Both the position numbers and the translations under genes were made by a program. From Gammaproteobacteria bacterium (ex Lamellibrachia satsuma) (GTDB taxonomy: Bacteria > Pseudomonadota > Gammaproteobacteria > Chromatiales > Chromatiaceae), in NCBI GenBank assembly GCA_019623805.1, contig CP053680.1, positions 1,426,001 to 1,490,000 on the forward strand: a stretch of 64,000 nucleotides of DNA. The letters run 5' to 3'. This document shows positions 36,355 through 46,676 of the stretch, one piece after another; position 1 is the stretch's first letter, and each line of letters opens with the position of its first letter. The notes below the pieces were generated by a model. That model did not search any database. It was not told where the DNA came from and was given only the letters and a program-made list of their open reading frames with translations.

Positions 36355-36816
36355 TCACTCTATCGAATCCTTGACGATACCATCCAGCAGTTCAAGGATC
36401 TCTGCGGTCACCTTGTCCGCCTGACCTGCCAACGACTGGCTGCGGTAGGCCACATAGACCTGTTCCGGCTCATCCGCCTTGATATAGACCGCGATGGTAA
36501 AGGGGCAGACCACCAGGTTCTCCGGACTGACCTGGGTCATCTTATGGGAGATCACGGCACTGCAGAACTCCACCGACTCGGCCTTTTTGAAAACCTGCTT
36601 GTAACCAAGATCGGGGCCAGTGCGATTGAGCATATCGCTGACGTGCAGAATACCGCTAACCAGCATTCCCCGCTCTTCGACCGCCATCTTGATATTGTCG
36701 ATCACATCCTCATAAGCCTCATCCGCTTTGTAGATCACCACCGGATCAGGGGCGGCACCCCCCGCGAACGCCATACCGGCAACCGACAACATCAAAGCAA
36801 ACAACAGAAACCTCAT
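36355..36816 (-). CDS. DUF302 domain protein, exported
   Basis: About 153 residues from the ATG with GGAG 7 bases upstream (another ATG lies two codons earlier). A signal peptide (MRFLLFALMLSVAGMAFAGG) is followed by one DUF302 domain with HVSDMLNRTGPDLG, VEFCSAVISHKMTQVSPENLVVCPFTIAVY and VYVAYRSQSL. Two cysteines (in EFCSA and VVCPF) sit at the family's conserved places. DUF302 proteins are frequent in sulfur-oxidising bacteria; their function is unknown. Confidence 0.85.
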   Translation of the reverse strand: MRFLLFALMLSVAGMAFAGGAAPDPVVIYKADEAYEDVIDNIKMAVEERGMLVSGILHVSDMLNRTGPDLGYKQVFKKAESVEFCSAVISHKMTQVSPENLVVCPFTIAVYIKADEPEQVYVAYRSQSLAGQADKVTAEILELLDGIVKDSIE

Positions 36817-37170
36817 ACGCATTCTCCAGTTTTTACCAGCCATTCTTCGGCGGCTTTTCACAGTCAAGGGTAGTCAGGAGACTAACGCCATCTGTTTCAC
36901 TAATAAAGCCCAAAGATTCCAGATTCTGGGATGCAGCGAAAATCCGATCCCCATCGACGGCATCAGTACGCGGGCAGATTTGCGGCGCGATCGGGGTCGG
37001 TTCGCGAGGTGATAAAACCGCTGCAACGGGGGCAGCGGCACTGCGACTGGGGTCGATACAGGAGAAGACAACCGATTGGCTTTTACCCAGGCCTGTTGCG
37101 CTTCCCTATAGCTTGACCGACTGTTGAGTTCGATGTACCCGGCTTACGAGGATCGTATGCCAAAAATGGG
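36817..37170. other. Intergenic region without a recognised gene
   Basis: 354 bases between DUF302 and the giant gene. Short frames exist on both strands but none has a ribosome site or familiar motif. It could contain a decayed gene; I cannot identify one. Confidence 0.4.
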
Positions 37171-40100
37171 TCAGGGAAAACGATATTCGACGCCTGCGGA
37201 GAAGAGTTGCACAGAGTCTCTGTCAATTTCATAACGCTCCCACTCCACCCTAACCGCCGTTTTTTTGTTGATATGAAACTTCACCCCTGCTCCAAATACC
37301 GGATCCACTCCCTGTTTGCTATCGAAGCTGATGGGCTGACCGCCCACCTCGAACCGCGCATCGATATCTGCGTCCCAAAAAAACAGCCCCGCCTTTCCGA
37401 ATAGACGGAACCGCTGCGCCACCGGCAGCTCACCTATTATCGAGGCACTGATACCCCTGGCGGAATACGGATGTACCCTGGCCACATCGGCTACGAATGC
37501 ATCCAGGTCGCCAAAGTTACCGCTGATGCGGGATGTCACCTGGCCGAGATCAACCAGGGCCGCCTCCACCGCCAGGTTGGGATTCCACTGATATCCACCG
37601 AAGAGTTTCCAACCGATGTCGGTATTGTCCAGCGTGGTAGTGGTGGAATAACCCAACGCAGCCAGGTTCGCATCCAGTTCGGCAGCGTCGGCAGCGGATT
37701 TTGATGCCCCGACAGATACTCCCATGTACCAGGGTCCATCATCAGCCTGGGTGGGACGAGAAAACAGCCCTCCACCCGTTACCAGAAAGGCAAGCATCAA
37801 TGCTACGGCCAGTTGGCCGAATCTTCGACGCCCGCGCAACGCTCCGGCAATCCCAAGCCAAGTCAACAACAGCCACAGTTCCAGCCAACCGAATCCACCG
37901 CCACCGGCGCCCACCACATCTCCTCCGCTTCCAGCCTTGGCGCTGACCATGACGTTGTCCGAGTCCTCGCCCGTCCCGTCGGACAGGGTCAGGCGCAGTA
38001 CGTAACGGCCTTCTACGTCCGGCGTGAAACCAGGGGTGGCGGTATTGGCATTGCTGAGATCAGCGTTGTCCAGACCGCTACCTTCCGGTATGGAAACGAA
38101 GCTCCAGGTGTAGCTCAGGCCTTGTGCCGGTGTGTCGGGGTCGAAGCTTGCACCGGCGTCCAGGCTGACCAGGATCCCCTTTCCGGCCAGGGTGTCGTCT
38201 CCGGCATCGGCATTGGGGGGTGTTTCAACCAGGTAGCAATGGACGCTTATCTGGTCGCTATGCTGGACCAAGCCGTCCGAGACCTCCAGGTCCAGGCTAT
38301 AGGTTCCGGCCACATCCGGCAGGAAGGAGGCCACTGCGGAGGCCGCGTTGGAGATCGCCGCATCGTCCAGGGCACTGCCGGGCGGCAGGCTGGCGAAAGT
38401 CCAGCGGTACGTCAGCGGCTGAGGCGCGGCATCCGGATCATAGCTCCCGCTGCCGTCCACGACAGCCTGATCCCCCACGAGGGCATTCCGGTCCGGTCCC
38501 GCATCCGCCTGCGGTGGCAGGTCCACATCGTAGGCACTGATCCGGATCGGGTCCGGATTGCTCTCCAGATCACCATCCGTCACCACCAGCGCCAGTTCGT
38601 AGAGACCCGCCAGGTCGGGCATGAAAGAAGGTTCCGGGGTAGTCGCGTTGCCGATATCGTCCTGAACCAGGGCGCTGCCCGCAGGTGTCTGAGCCAGTGT
38701 CCATCGGTAGCGGATCAGATCCCGATCCGGGTCGTGGGAGCTGCTGCCGTTGAGGATCAGGGCTTCACCGATCAGTACGGAGAGGTCGGGTCCGGCATCA
38801 GCCACCGGCACCTGATTCTCCACTTGGAAGGCCACCTCACGGGAATCCGACAGCAGCCCGTCGGATACAATAAGCTGCACCCGGTACTGGCCGGTCAGAT
38901 CCGGTGTAAAAGAGGCTGAGACGGTGTTCGCGTCGGCGATGGCCTGATCGTCCAGGGTGCTGCCGGGCGGCACGGCGATGAAGCTCCAGGCATAGGCCAG
39001 GGGAGAGGGTCCCTGGTCCGGGTCGGTGCTGTTGCTGCCGTCCAGCTGGACCAAGTCGCCCAAGTGGACAGTGCGATCAGCTCCGGGATCGGCCACCGGG
39101 TTCTGATTTGCGGTCTTCAGCCGGGCGGTTACCGTCCCACTAATTAGCGCGTTGCTCTGCGAATGGATAGTCACGTCCACGGTCCCCTCCCCAAAACTGC
39201 TCAGGCTGACGTTGAGCAGGATAGCGCCGGTGGCGAGTCCGGGCAACCGGAAGCTGGGGATGGACTGGGTGGGCTGGCCATCCAGACCGTCCAGACTGGC
39301 GGCACTGATGGCACCGTCGGTGCCGGTGATGGCAGCCGAGTAGGCGTCCTCGCTGTTACCGCTGTTTTGCACCAGTACCAGGAAGGCACCATCGCCCACA
39401 CCCGGCAGTTCAACCTCCACCGGGTCCAGGGTCACGGTCAGTCCCTGACTTTGGGGTATGTCGATCGCGGCTGCGGCCCGGTCCTGTACGTTGCTATCGC
39501 CGCGGGAGGTGGCAATGACCACCAAATCCAGCGAACCTGGATAGGCGAAATCGATATCGATGACGGTAACCGTCACATCCTGGGAAGCACCTGCCGCCAG
39601 GGTGACTTCGGTAATTTCCAGGGTGGCGGCCGGGGCCAGAACCCCGCCCAGGCTCAGGTCGAAGGTATCCAGGCTCTGACCGGTGTTGGTCACCCGCATG
39701 AGAAAAGTACTGTCCGGCCTTGCGGCCAGGGCGGTCAAAGCCACATCGACCCCGAAGCCGGAGACGCTCAACGTGCCCACGGCCTGGTCTGTCACCCCGG
39801 ACGTGCCGGTGGAGGTGGCGGTTACGTTGAAGTCCTGGCCACCGGCGGCGGTCCCAGAGGGCGCGGTCAGGGTCAGCAACACTTCACGATAGTTGTCGAG
39901 GCCGGGCGCCACCGTCACGCTCGCTTCGCCGAAGACACCTTGGATGCCCACCGGCAACTGGCCGGTCAGCTCGTAGGTCTCGGTGACATTGCCGGTGTTG
40001 GTGATGCGCACTCGATAGGTCGCACCGGTTCCCTGCCCTGCTGTATCCTGAAGTGGGGTCAGGGTGATCACCACACCGTGGATTTCGGCCTGGATCACAG

Positions 40101-43100
40101 CAGTGCCCTCCAGTATCAGGCTGCTATAAGCCAACCCTCTGGCGCCATCGGCCGTAGTCGCTGTTAGCGCAAACCCATGCTCACCCAAACTGGCAAGGGC
40201 ATCTGCACGCACCGCCAGGGGAAGATCGATCGACCCAGCCGCCGGTACTTCCACGGAGGCCTGCAGGGTCACCCACTCCGGTGGAAGCCCCTGCAATCCC
40301 AGATCGTAAGTCACGGCTGTGGCTGTCGGATTCATCAGTGTAACGGTATAGAGACTCTCCTCACCCGGCCGCATCGTGCGGCTATCCGGCGTCAGGGCCA
40401 CAATCTGTTCCACCGCCACGGATGCGGCGGGCAGATCAATAGAACCCGCACTGCCCCAGGCGGTAAAGTCCACTGCTGCACCGAGGGCCGCATCCCTGGC
40501 CTCGCCCGGCTGCAGGCCATCCAGCTGGACCTGCCAGTTGAGGACATGGCTGAGCTGGCCAGTCTGCAGCAACAGATCCCACTGCAGGGTATCGAAACCG
40601 GCCCCTGGCGTGGTGCTGTCCGGCGCCCGGTTGAACGAACCGGGCAGGATCACGGCGCTGCCATCATTCGGCACCTGCACCTGTGCAGTCACTGGAATAC
40701 CGGTCAGACCACCCAGATCATAGATACCCAGACCGGAGTCGCTGGCGGTGTAGAGCAGCCCGCTGTTGAACAGTGCTCCTCCGACCACACTCGCTGTATC
40801 AATATCGATAACCCTGAGATTCGCGGGATCGCTGGTATCCACCAGGCGCAGTTTTGCCTGGCCATTCAAAAGGATATCTTCTATGACGAAGAGTTCATCA
40901 GTAACACTGCGTACGGAAAACAGTAAGAATTTGTACAGCCCCTCGCCAGCCAACAGTTCTGACCCCAGTATCGTCGGATTCAGGGGATCGGACACATCCA
41001 GCAGATGCAGCGTCATTTGGCCGCTCTGCAGAGGGGAACCGTCACTGATGACAAACGGACCATCCGTACCCACCACCAGGGCCCTGTTCCCCTGAATGGC
41101 CATGCCACCCAGCAGCACCGATCCGGGAAGATCGAAAACACCGGCTTCAGTGACATTCTGCGGGTCGCTGACATCGAGCATCCGCAGCCGTCCTGTACCC
41201 CCAACGGCGGCGGTCTCTGCCGAACTGCTCATCAGATAGACAACGTCGTCCTTCCCGACTGCACTCTCGCCGATGAAATAGTTACTGCCCGGCCACTGTG
41301 GATACGAACCCTGGGGTGTGTTGTAAAATAACCCCAGACTCTGCGGATTCAGCGGATCGCCCAGATCATAAATAATGGTGTCGCCGCGAATCCCTACAAA
41401 GCTGCTGCCCCAGATAAAGATTATTGTATTGATGAAGGCCAGATCACCCTGCACATAGAAACCGGATGCGTGGGTTCCGGTGACGCCACTGGCAGCCGAG
41501 GCCAGCAACTCTGGCTGTTCAGGATCAGTCAGACCATAGACATACAGATCGCGTTCATTGGCCACCAGCAGAGTATCATCCTTGATCCAGGTGCGGTTAT
41601 TCCCGGCCAAGCCGAAGGTATGGACAATCAGCGGGTCCTGGGGCGTGCTGATATTCAACACAGTGACACCCTCGGTGCCGCCCAGATAGGCATAATCCCC
41701 CCGAACCGCTACGGAACGCCCACCGCCAAGGGTATCGGTCAGACCGATCAGACCGATGCCATTGGCGTCATAATTCACCAGACTGTCGATCTGCAGAGTA
41801 ACCGCTGCCTGACCATCCCCCGCCGGGAGGCTGTCCGGATCGGCCGACAAGGTTGCGTTCAAAGGCGAGCCGACCATCAGGGTTCCACTGCCGGAGCCGC
41901 CCGGAAGCGGCGTGCCATCGGACTCGGTAACACTCACCTCAAGGGTATAACTCCCAAGTGGCAGACCGCTGGTATCAAACGCTCCCAGGGCGACCGTGGC
42001 CACCGATGAGAGCACACTCATCTGCACGGCTTGTGGTGCAGAACTGAAGAGCTCCGCGCCGCCTGTGTTTTTCACCCGATAGCTCACCAGCAGATCCCGC
42101 TCCCGGTTCAGCGCATTGAGCAGCCGCGTGGTCACATCCACACTGCCGCCGGGGTCGGTAAAGGCCGGGGCGCTGGTCACTGAAAGTACGCTCACCAACT
42201 CATCCCTGGAGGTGAAGCTGCCATAGGTCGAACGTTGCACTTCGGGAGCGCCGTCGGCGGTCACCACCAGTTCGAATTCGAAGGCGGTCAACTCATCCGC
42301 CGGTTGGGTGAGTGTGACATCGATGGCGATCGGCAGGTGGTGGGTGCCGGTAACACCAGGCTCAACCGCAAAGCCGGCGGGCAAGGTCACTGAGTCCTGA
42401 CTCAGCGTGGCGGTGATGCCGACAGGCACGCCCGCCAAGCTCAGGTTGTAGACGGTGGACTCGGTCCCCCGGTTCTTCAGATAGAGCCCAAAGTCGGTCG
42501 GACTCTGGGGCTGCGCCTCGGCGTTATTGGGCTGCAGGGCCAGCTCGAAATCGTGGTCGGCCATGGCCGCCAACTGGTCACCAAAAGCCGTGAGGGTGGT
42601 GCCCAGATCGTCCAGGGCCGTCTCCAAAGTGGCGGGCGTACTGTCAGCTATGGCTTGGCGGGCGGTGTCGATGTCCGGGGTGAATGGCGCCAACAGAGGG
42701 TCGTCAAGCTGAGCCGCCAGGGTATCCAGGCTGGCCAGTAAGCGACTCTTGTGGGGCGCGCTGCCGAGATCCTGATAGAGGGTACTCAGATCCTGGCCCA
42801 GGGTTTCCAGGGTGCCTGCCAGTTCGGGGCGACCGAGGGCATCGGCGTCGGTTGCCGCGTGCAGAGCCTGAAGGGAGCCGGGGGCGGCCACATGCAGGTG
42901 CAGTGGAACCCGCGTCTCAAATTCGCCGCTGGCACCAAAGATGGCGGTCACGGCCACATAGTGGTCGCTGTCCAGGTCCAGTCCCTGGGCCGTGAAGGTC
43001 AGAGTCCGGGTCACCGACTCGCCGGGGTCCAAAGTGGGTGCACTGCCCAGGTCGTCGGCGGTCCAGCCCGCCGGCAGGTCGAGACCGAGCGTGACGGTTT

Positions 43101-46100
43101 GAGCCACATTGCCGGTATTGGTGAAGGTGAGGTTGGTCTGCACATCGCCGTTGGGTGTGGCGTAAAGGCTGACCGGGTCGGCCGATGCGGTCAGAGCATG
43201 GACCTCCGGCATGATGAAATCAACGTCCTTTGTAAGGCGTGTAGAGGGATTTCCAGCTAGCTCAGCAGTCACCGAAAAATCGACACTCGTACCGGGAATC
43301 GGCACTGTCGTACTTACCAATGGCCGGAGAAAGACGCTCACCACTCCCGTTGATGAAAAAGGTACCGTAATCGAATCGCGTGCCGTCAATATCTCCCAGC
43401 CAGCAGGCGCAACAGTCCCCACGACGAAGTTACCACTCGAACCCAGGTTCTCGATCTGTACTCGAAAGGCGGAAGGAACCTGGCCCTGGGCAAGTTTCAC
43501 CGAAAACAGATCATCTGAAACAACGGACAAACCAAGTGTAGAATTACTGACTTCAGATTCTTTGGTCAGTGCGGGTACGAATAACAGATTTACGACTTCA
43601 TAATCCGTGCCGGCAATGTCGATTACGCTGCCTTTGTTAAAGAATGATTCCAGTTCTTCGCTAGCGTAGGCACTGATATCGAAGATCGTCTGATTTGCGC
43701 CGCCGACTATGGTGTCGATTTTCAGATTTTCTCTGACGATGGGTTTGATTTTATCCTTTACCAAATTCTTGGTTATGTTCTTAAAGATCAAATTTGCACC
43801 GCCCCTGATGGGTGCGCCTATTATTCCGCCAATGCCTTTTCCAGCCACGGTGGTTATACCTTTTTTCATTCCGGCGTTTGTGTGGCTTTCGATATCCAGC
43901 TCCAGTTGCGACAGTTGGCCTTTTGTGAGATTGGGAACATTGAGTTTGATCCAATCCATAATCATTGCTTTATTAGCTTGTTTTGCGATCTTCTTTAAAT
44001 CCAGATTAATATCCAAACTTGTATTAGTTATCGACTTAACATCCTTTACATAACTTTCCGCACTCATGTATTGGTTCAAGTTTCCCAAAGGTCCTTCCAG
44101 ATCTTTCAGCAACTGAGTCCCAGCATCACCACCCAACTCCTCGTTCAGCCTTGCTTTGATATCGTCTTTATATGCTTCGATAATCGATTCTTCTATAGAC
44201 TCAACAAAGGCATCTGCCAACCCTTCGGCAACGCCTTGTGCAGCACCCACCGCCCCCTGCTTGACTACCTCTTTTGTAATCTCTGTTGCAAGTCCGACGG
44301 GATCCGGCTTCCATTCATCTGGAAATTTCTTATATAAGTCCCATATCTTATTTTTTATTCTGGTTAAATTACGCACAACAACCCGTGCAAAACTCATGAC
44401 AAACTGGCGGATCTGAAGGCCCACCACTTGAGTCCGAATTCGTAGTATCGAGGCATATTCTGCCAATGATCCATGCCTTCCATTTTCCAGAACCCCTATA
44501 AATTCGCCGGTTTCCGGATTGTTTTCATACCAGCCTATCGTCTGGTTACCGTTGATAGTGACCATTCCCGAAGGCACGGTCACGGATTTCCCTGATCGCA
44601 GGGCATCCCCAATGCGGGCCCTGGCTTCCGCTGACATGTCCAGGTTATCCAGTCGTCTGGATATATCCTGGTGTCCGTAAAGGACAACCGTGCCTAGCCC
44701 GGCCTTGTGTGCTTCTTCGAACACTTCGTATGTTGAATAAAGCGATATTTCGCTTTCGAGCCCTTCTGTAAAAGTCCTGACCGCTTCTGTTTCAGCAAGG
44801 TTGTTTTCCAGTCCACGCCATATCTTGGCAACAATGGAAGCATCTCTATTTTGTCCTGGATAGGCAACTGCTTTGGTACTATCCAGGAGAAGGTCGATGC
44901 CGAAGCGGTTAGTCATCGTGTCATTTACATTTACCTGATACTCGTCGAATGACAAAATGACCCGGGGAGCATCATGATAGAACTTCACGATATGCTGCTT
45001 AGCGGTGCTTCTAGCCAACTCGTCGGAAGTCACTAAATAGTTGGTGGCCAAAAGACGCGTTTTTGCTATGTTTTGGCGCGTTTGATATTTGACAAGTTGT
45101 CCCAGCAGATCATCCTCGTCACTGGTAAACGATGCGGGATCTTTATTTAACAAAGTTTCTGACAGCAACATCAGATCATAACCTTCCTCATCAAGAGAAC
45201 TGGCCAATTGAATTCCCATTAATTCATCATTTACTGAACCGGAAACGATATTGATGGTCGTTACATCGTACTGGTTGATGGCTGGCCGTTCAGTATCTGC
45301 TACACCTGGAGCAGACAGGCCGTGCCTGGCCGCGAATCCCACCCGATCCAGGAGATCACGCTTGAGTACCCGCGCCTCTTTGTTTGGGGATTCGAGCCCC
45401 AGTTCCAAGGTAAGACGAGTCAACATTGTGTTCGCCATGGGTATGAGGGAGGAAAAAAACTCTTGGTAATCGTTACCCCGGATCATGGTTTGGCCTTCAA
45501 TGGATTCCGAGTTGTCATCCAGCAGGATGTAAGGGGCGTAATTATGAGTTATAAGCCCCCCAATCAGGGCAAGAGGTTTATGAGTGTTTACATAATGACC
45601 CAGGGTAAGCGGTTTCCCGTACAGTTCTGCTGCTGAAAACTTTTGTTCCAATGGCACATTATCCGTAAACTGGGAAAGCATATTATGCGATTCCACTTTC
45701 AGTCGGACGGTGACCTTGTGTCTATGGACTTCAGGCACATCAAAATGGGTTGATGAGGGTGCACCCCACACGGTGCTATCGCTAAAACTGGGATCGAGCT
45801 GAGTGCCGTCTTCCAATTCAACCCACCAGTGATCGGTAACCTCGGCGATTAGATCAGCGTCATTTACAGGATCGGCTTTTTCATATTCCTCGGGAATATA
45901 CCCCACGGCCTGAGCCATCAGTTCCGGATCAAACATCGAGGTGATCAATACCTTGGCATCCGCCTCGTCAAGCGTCCCCCGCACATAGCGCGCCCCAATC
46001 CCCTGCCCCCGCAGCAGGGCGATCAGCAGGCTGGCCTGGTCCAGGCTGTTGCCGGCATCGGACCAGAGGGTACCGCGCGCCCCGCGCAGGGAGCCGGTAT

Positions 46101-46386
46101 AGGCCTCGAAGCCGATCTCGCCCCGCACGAAGGCGAAGGCGGCCTCTATGCCGGGGCCGAGTTGAGCGATCTTCTCCTGGATGAAGCGATCCTCATGATT
46201 GGCATCCACCGTGGAGACAAGCCATTCCGGCACCTCCTGGGCCTGGACCGTGCTGATGCCCAGCAGGAAGAAAGGATCTATATCGGGAAGGGATAATCGG
46301 AGTGGTGGTGTCCCCTGGAACACCAGGAAGACAGAAAGGAGACGCGCCAGAAACCGAAACCATAGAGTCTGAGTCCAGTGTGACAC
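37171..46386 (-). CDS. Giant surface protein: transglutaminase-like, NEW3, LVIVD, PKD repeats and C-terminal OmpA-type barrel
   Basis: About 3071 residues from a GTG with GGGGGAGGG 5 bases upstream. A signal-like helix (LARLLSVFLVF) is followed by a transglutaminase-like domain (about 90-200) with GNSLDQASLL, ARYVRG and DHWWVELEDGTQLDPSF; the usual catalytic Cys is Ser. A long helical region (to about 960) precedes several NEW3-type beta domains (from about 1075). LVIVD-like propeller repeats cover about 1550-1910, and four PKD-like domains about 2430-2825 (each starting PVADPGADR-like). Then come a Gly-rich segment with a helix and Arg cluster (WLELWLLLTWLGIAGALRGR), a second signal-like helix ending PTQADDGP, and a barrel of about 190 residues ending EYRFP. 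Confidence 0.85.
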   Translation of the reverse strand: MSHWTQTLWFRFLARLLSVFLVFQGTPPLRLSLPDIDPFFLLGISTVQAQEVPEWLVSTVDANHEDRFIQEKIAQLGPGIEAAFAFVRGEIGFEAYTGSLRGARGTLWSDAGNSLDQASLLIALLRGQGIGARYVRGTLDEADAKVLITSMFDPELMAQAVGYIPEEYEKADPVNDADLIAEVTDHWWVELEDGTQLDPSFSDSTVWGAPSSTHFDVPEVHRHKVTVRLKVESHNMLSQFTDNVPLEQKFSAAELYGKPLTLGHYVNTHKPLALIGGLITHNYAPYILLDDNSESIEGQTMIRGNDYQEFFSSLIPMANTMLTRLTLELGLESPNKEARVLKRDLLDRVGFAARHGLSAPGVADTERPAINQYDVTTINIVSGSVNDELMGIQLASSLDEEGYDLMLLSETLLNKDPASFTSDEDDLLGQLVKYQTRQNIAKTRLLATNYLVTSDELARSTAKQHIVKFYHDAPRVILSFDEYQVNVNDTMTNRFGIDLLLDSTKAVAYPGQNRDASIVAKIWRGLENNLAETEAVRTFTEGLESEISLYSTYEVFEEAHKAGLGTVVLYGHQDISRRLDNLDMSAEARARIGDALRSGKSVTVPSGMVTINGNQTIGWYENNPETGEFIGVLENGRHGSLAEYASILRIRTQVVGLQIRQFVMSFARVVVRNLTRIKNKIWDLYKKFPDEWKPDPVGLATEITKEVVKQGAVGAAQGVAEGLADAFVESIEESIIEAYKDDIKARLNEELGGDAGTQLLKDLEGPLGNLNQYMSAESYVKDVKSITNTSLDINLDLKKIAKQANKAMIMDWIKLNVPNLTKGQLSQLELDIESHTNAGMKKGITTVAGKGIGGIIGAPIRGGANLIFKNITKNLVKDKIKPIVRENLKIDTIVGGANQTIFDISAYASEELESFFNKGSVIDIAGTDYEVVNLLFVPALTKESEVSNSTLGLSVVSDDLFSVKLAQGQVPSAFRVQIENLGSSGNFVVGTVAPAGWEILTARDSITVPFSSTGVVSVFLRPLVSTTVPIPGTSVDFSVTAELAGNPSTRLTKDVDFIMPEVHALTASADPVSLYATPNGDVQTNLTFTNTGNVAQTVTLGLDLPAGWTADDLGSAPTLDPGESVTRTLTFTAQGLDLDSDHYVAVTAIFGASGEFETRVPLHLHVAAPGSLQALHAATDADALGRPELAGTLETLGQDLSTLYQDLGSAPHKSRLLASLDTLAAQLDDPLLAPFTPDIDTARQAIADSTPATLETALDDLGTTLTAFGDQLAAMADHDFELALQPNNAEAQPQSPTDFGLYLKNRGTESTVYNLSLAGVPVGITATLSQDSVTLPAGFAVEPGVTGTHHLPIAIDVTLTQPADELTAFEFELVVTADGAPEVQRSTYGSFTSRDELVSVLSVTSAPAFTDPGGSVDVTTRLLNALNRERDLLVSYRVKNTGGAELFSSAPQAVQMSVLSSVATVALGAFDTSGLPLGSYTLEVSVTESDGTPLPGGSGSGTLMVGSPLNATLSADPDSLPAGDGQAAVTLQIDSLVNYDANGIGLIGLTDTLGGGRSVAVRGDYAYLGGTEGVTVLNISTPQDPLIVHTFGLAGNNRTWIKDDTLLVANERDLYVYGLTDPEQPELLASAASGVTGTHASGFYVQGDLAFINTIIFIWGSSFVGIRGDTIIYDLGDPLNPQSLGLFYNTPQGSYPQWPGSNYFIGESAVGKDDVVYLMSSSAETAAVGGTGRLRMLDVSDPQNVTEAGVFDLPGSVLLGGMAIQGNRALVVGTDGPFVISDGSPLQSGQMTLHLLDVSDPLNPTILGSELLAGEGLYKFLLFSVRSVTDELFVIEDILLNGQAKLRLVDTSDPANLRVIDIDTASVVGGALFNSGLLYTASDSGLGIYDLGGLTGIPVTAQVQVPNDGSAVILPGSFNRAPDSTTPGAGFDTLQWDLLLQTGQLSHVLNWQVQLDGLQPGEARDAALGAAVDFTAWGSAGSIDLPAASVAVEQIVALTPDSRTMRPGEESLYTVTLMNPTATAVTYDLGLQGLPPEWVTLQASVEVPAAGSIDLPLAVRADALASLGEHGFALTATTADGARGLAYSSLILEGTAVIQAEIHGVVITLTPLQDTAGQGTGATYRVRITNTGNVTETYELTGQLPVGIQGVFGEASVTVAPGLDNYREVLLTLTAPSGTAAGGQDFNVTATSTGTSGVTDQAVGTLSVSGFGVDVALTALAARPDSTFLMRVTNTGQSLDTFDLSLGGVLAPAATLEITEVTLAAGASQDVTVTVIDIDFAYPGSLDLVVIATSRGDSNVQDRAAAAIDIPQSQGLTVTLDPVEVELPGVGDGAFLVLVQNSGNSEDAYSAAITGTDGAISAASLDGLDGQPTQSIPSFRLPGLATGAILLNVSLSSFGEGTVDVTIHSQSNALISGTVTARLKTANQNPVADPGADRTVHLGDLVQLDGSNSTDPDQGPSPLAYAWSFIAVPPGSTLDDQAIADANTVSASFTPDLTGQYRVQLIVSDGLLSDSREVAFQVENQVPVADAGPDLSVLIGEALILNGSSSHDPDRDLIRYRWTLAQTPAGSALVQDDIGNATTPEPSFMPDLAGLYELALVVTDGDLESNPDPIRISAYDVDLPPQADAGPDRNALVGDQAVVDGSGSYDPDAAPQPLTYRWTFASLPPGSALDDAAISNAASAVASFLPDVAGTYSLDLEVSDGLVQHSDQISVHCYLVETPPNADAGDDTLAGKGILVSLDAGASFDPDTPAQGLSYTWSFVSIPEGSGLDNADLSNANTATPGFTPDVEGRYVLRLTLSDGTGEDSDNVMVSAKAGSGGDVVGAGGGGFGWLELWLLLTWLGIAGALRGRRRFGQLAVALMLAFLVTGGGLFSRPTQADDGPWYMGVSVGASKSAADAAELDANLAALGYSTTTTLDNTDIGWKLFGGYQWNPNLAVEAALVDLGQVTSRISGNFGDLDAFVADVARVHPYSARGISASIIGELPVAQRFRLFGKAGLFFWDADIDARFEVGGQPISFDSKQGVDPVFGAGVKFHINKKTAVRVEWERYEIDRDSVQLFSAGVEYRFP

Positions 46387-46483
46387 GGTGCCCTCCCCCA
46401 ATCGATCGCCCGGCAAATAGGGGACTTACGGATCCCGCCACATCCGTAGGATGCGTCCTTCCAGTTCCCCACCGGCAACCTGT

Positions 46484-46548
46484 AAAAAAATAAAAGCCGG
46501 ACTGCCTGAACGTGACCCTGACGAAGGTCACTCCCGGCAGCCCGGCTT
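46484..46548 (-). terminator. Intrinsic terminator in the leader of the giant gene
   Basis: On the minus strand, aagccgggctgcc pairs with ggcagtccggctt, enclosing an inner hairpin (gtgacc ... ggtcac), followed by ttattttttt. This is a strong Rho-independent terminator placed about 100 bases before the start codon and directly after the structured leader, as expected for a riboswitch expression platform or a short RNA. Confidence 0.8.
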
Positions 46549-46560
46549 GTCTCAGACTCC

Positions 46561-46676
46561 CCCCACCGCTGTCCGAAACTGTCGGCGCTCAACGCCTGAA
46601 CCTCAGTATGCGGGCAGGGACATCGAGTCCCGTTTGCTTTCCGTCCCCTGTAGCAACAGGGGTTGGCTTTTATCGG
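46561..46676 (-). promoter_or_regulatory. Candidate c-di-GMP-I (GEMM-like) riboswitch
   Basis: On the minus strand the leader reads aaaagccaacc, a short stem with loop (cctg ... cagg), then ggacggaaagc. This matches the order GCAAACC-hairpin-GGGACGCAAAGC of the c-di-GMP-I aptamer at most positions; a later gacagcggtgggg resembles the 3' conserved strand. The middle helices are longer than usual, and two consensus positions differ. It is followed by an intrinsic terminator and a giant PKD-containing surface protein, a typical c-di-GMP target. I cannot exclude another structured RNA. Confidence 0.45.

Noticed and set aside
37813..40167. Long + strand open frames (for example 37813-38919 and 39163-40167)
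   Set aside because: They are antisense to the PKD/NEW3 region of the giant gene, whose GC-rich repetitive coding leaves the opposite strand open; low-complexity, no ribosome sites.
41750..44000. Possibility that the giant frame is several genes joined by error
   Set aside because: The frame is continuous with consistent domain order and codon use, and no internal ribosome site plus start stands out except the signal-like helix before the barrel, which is reported as a finding instead.
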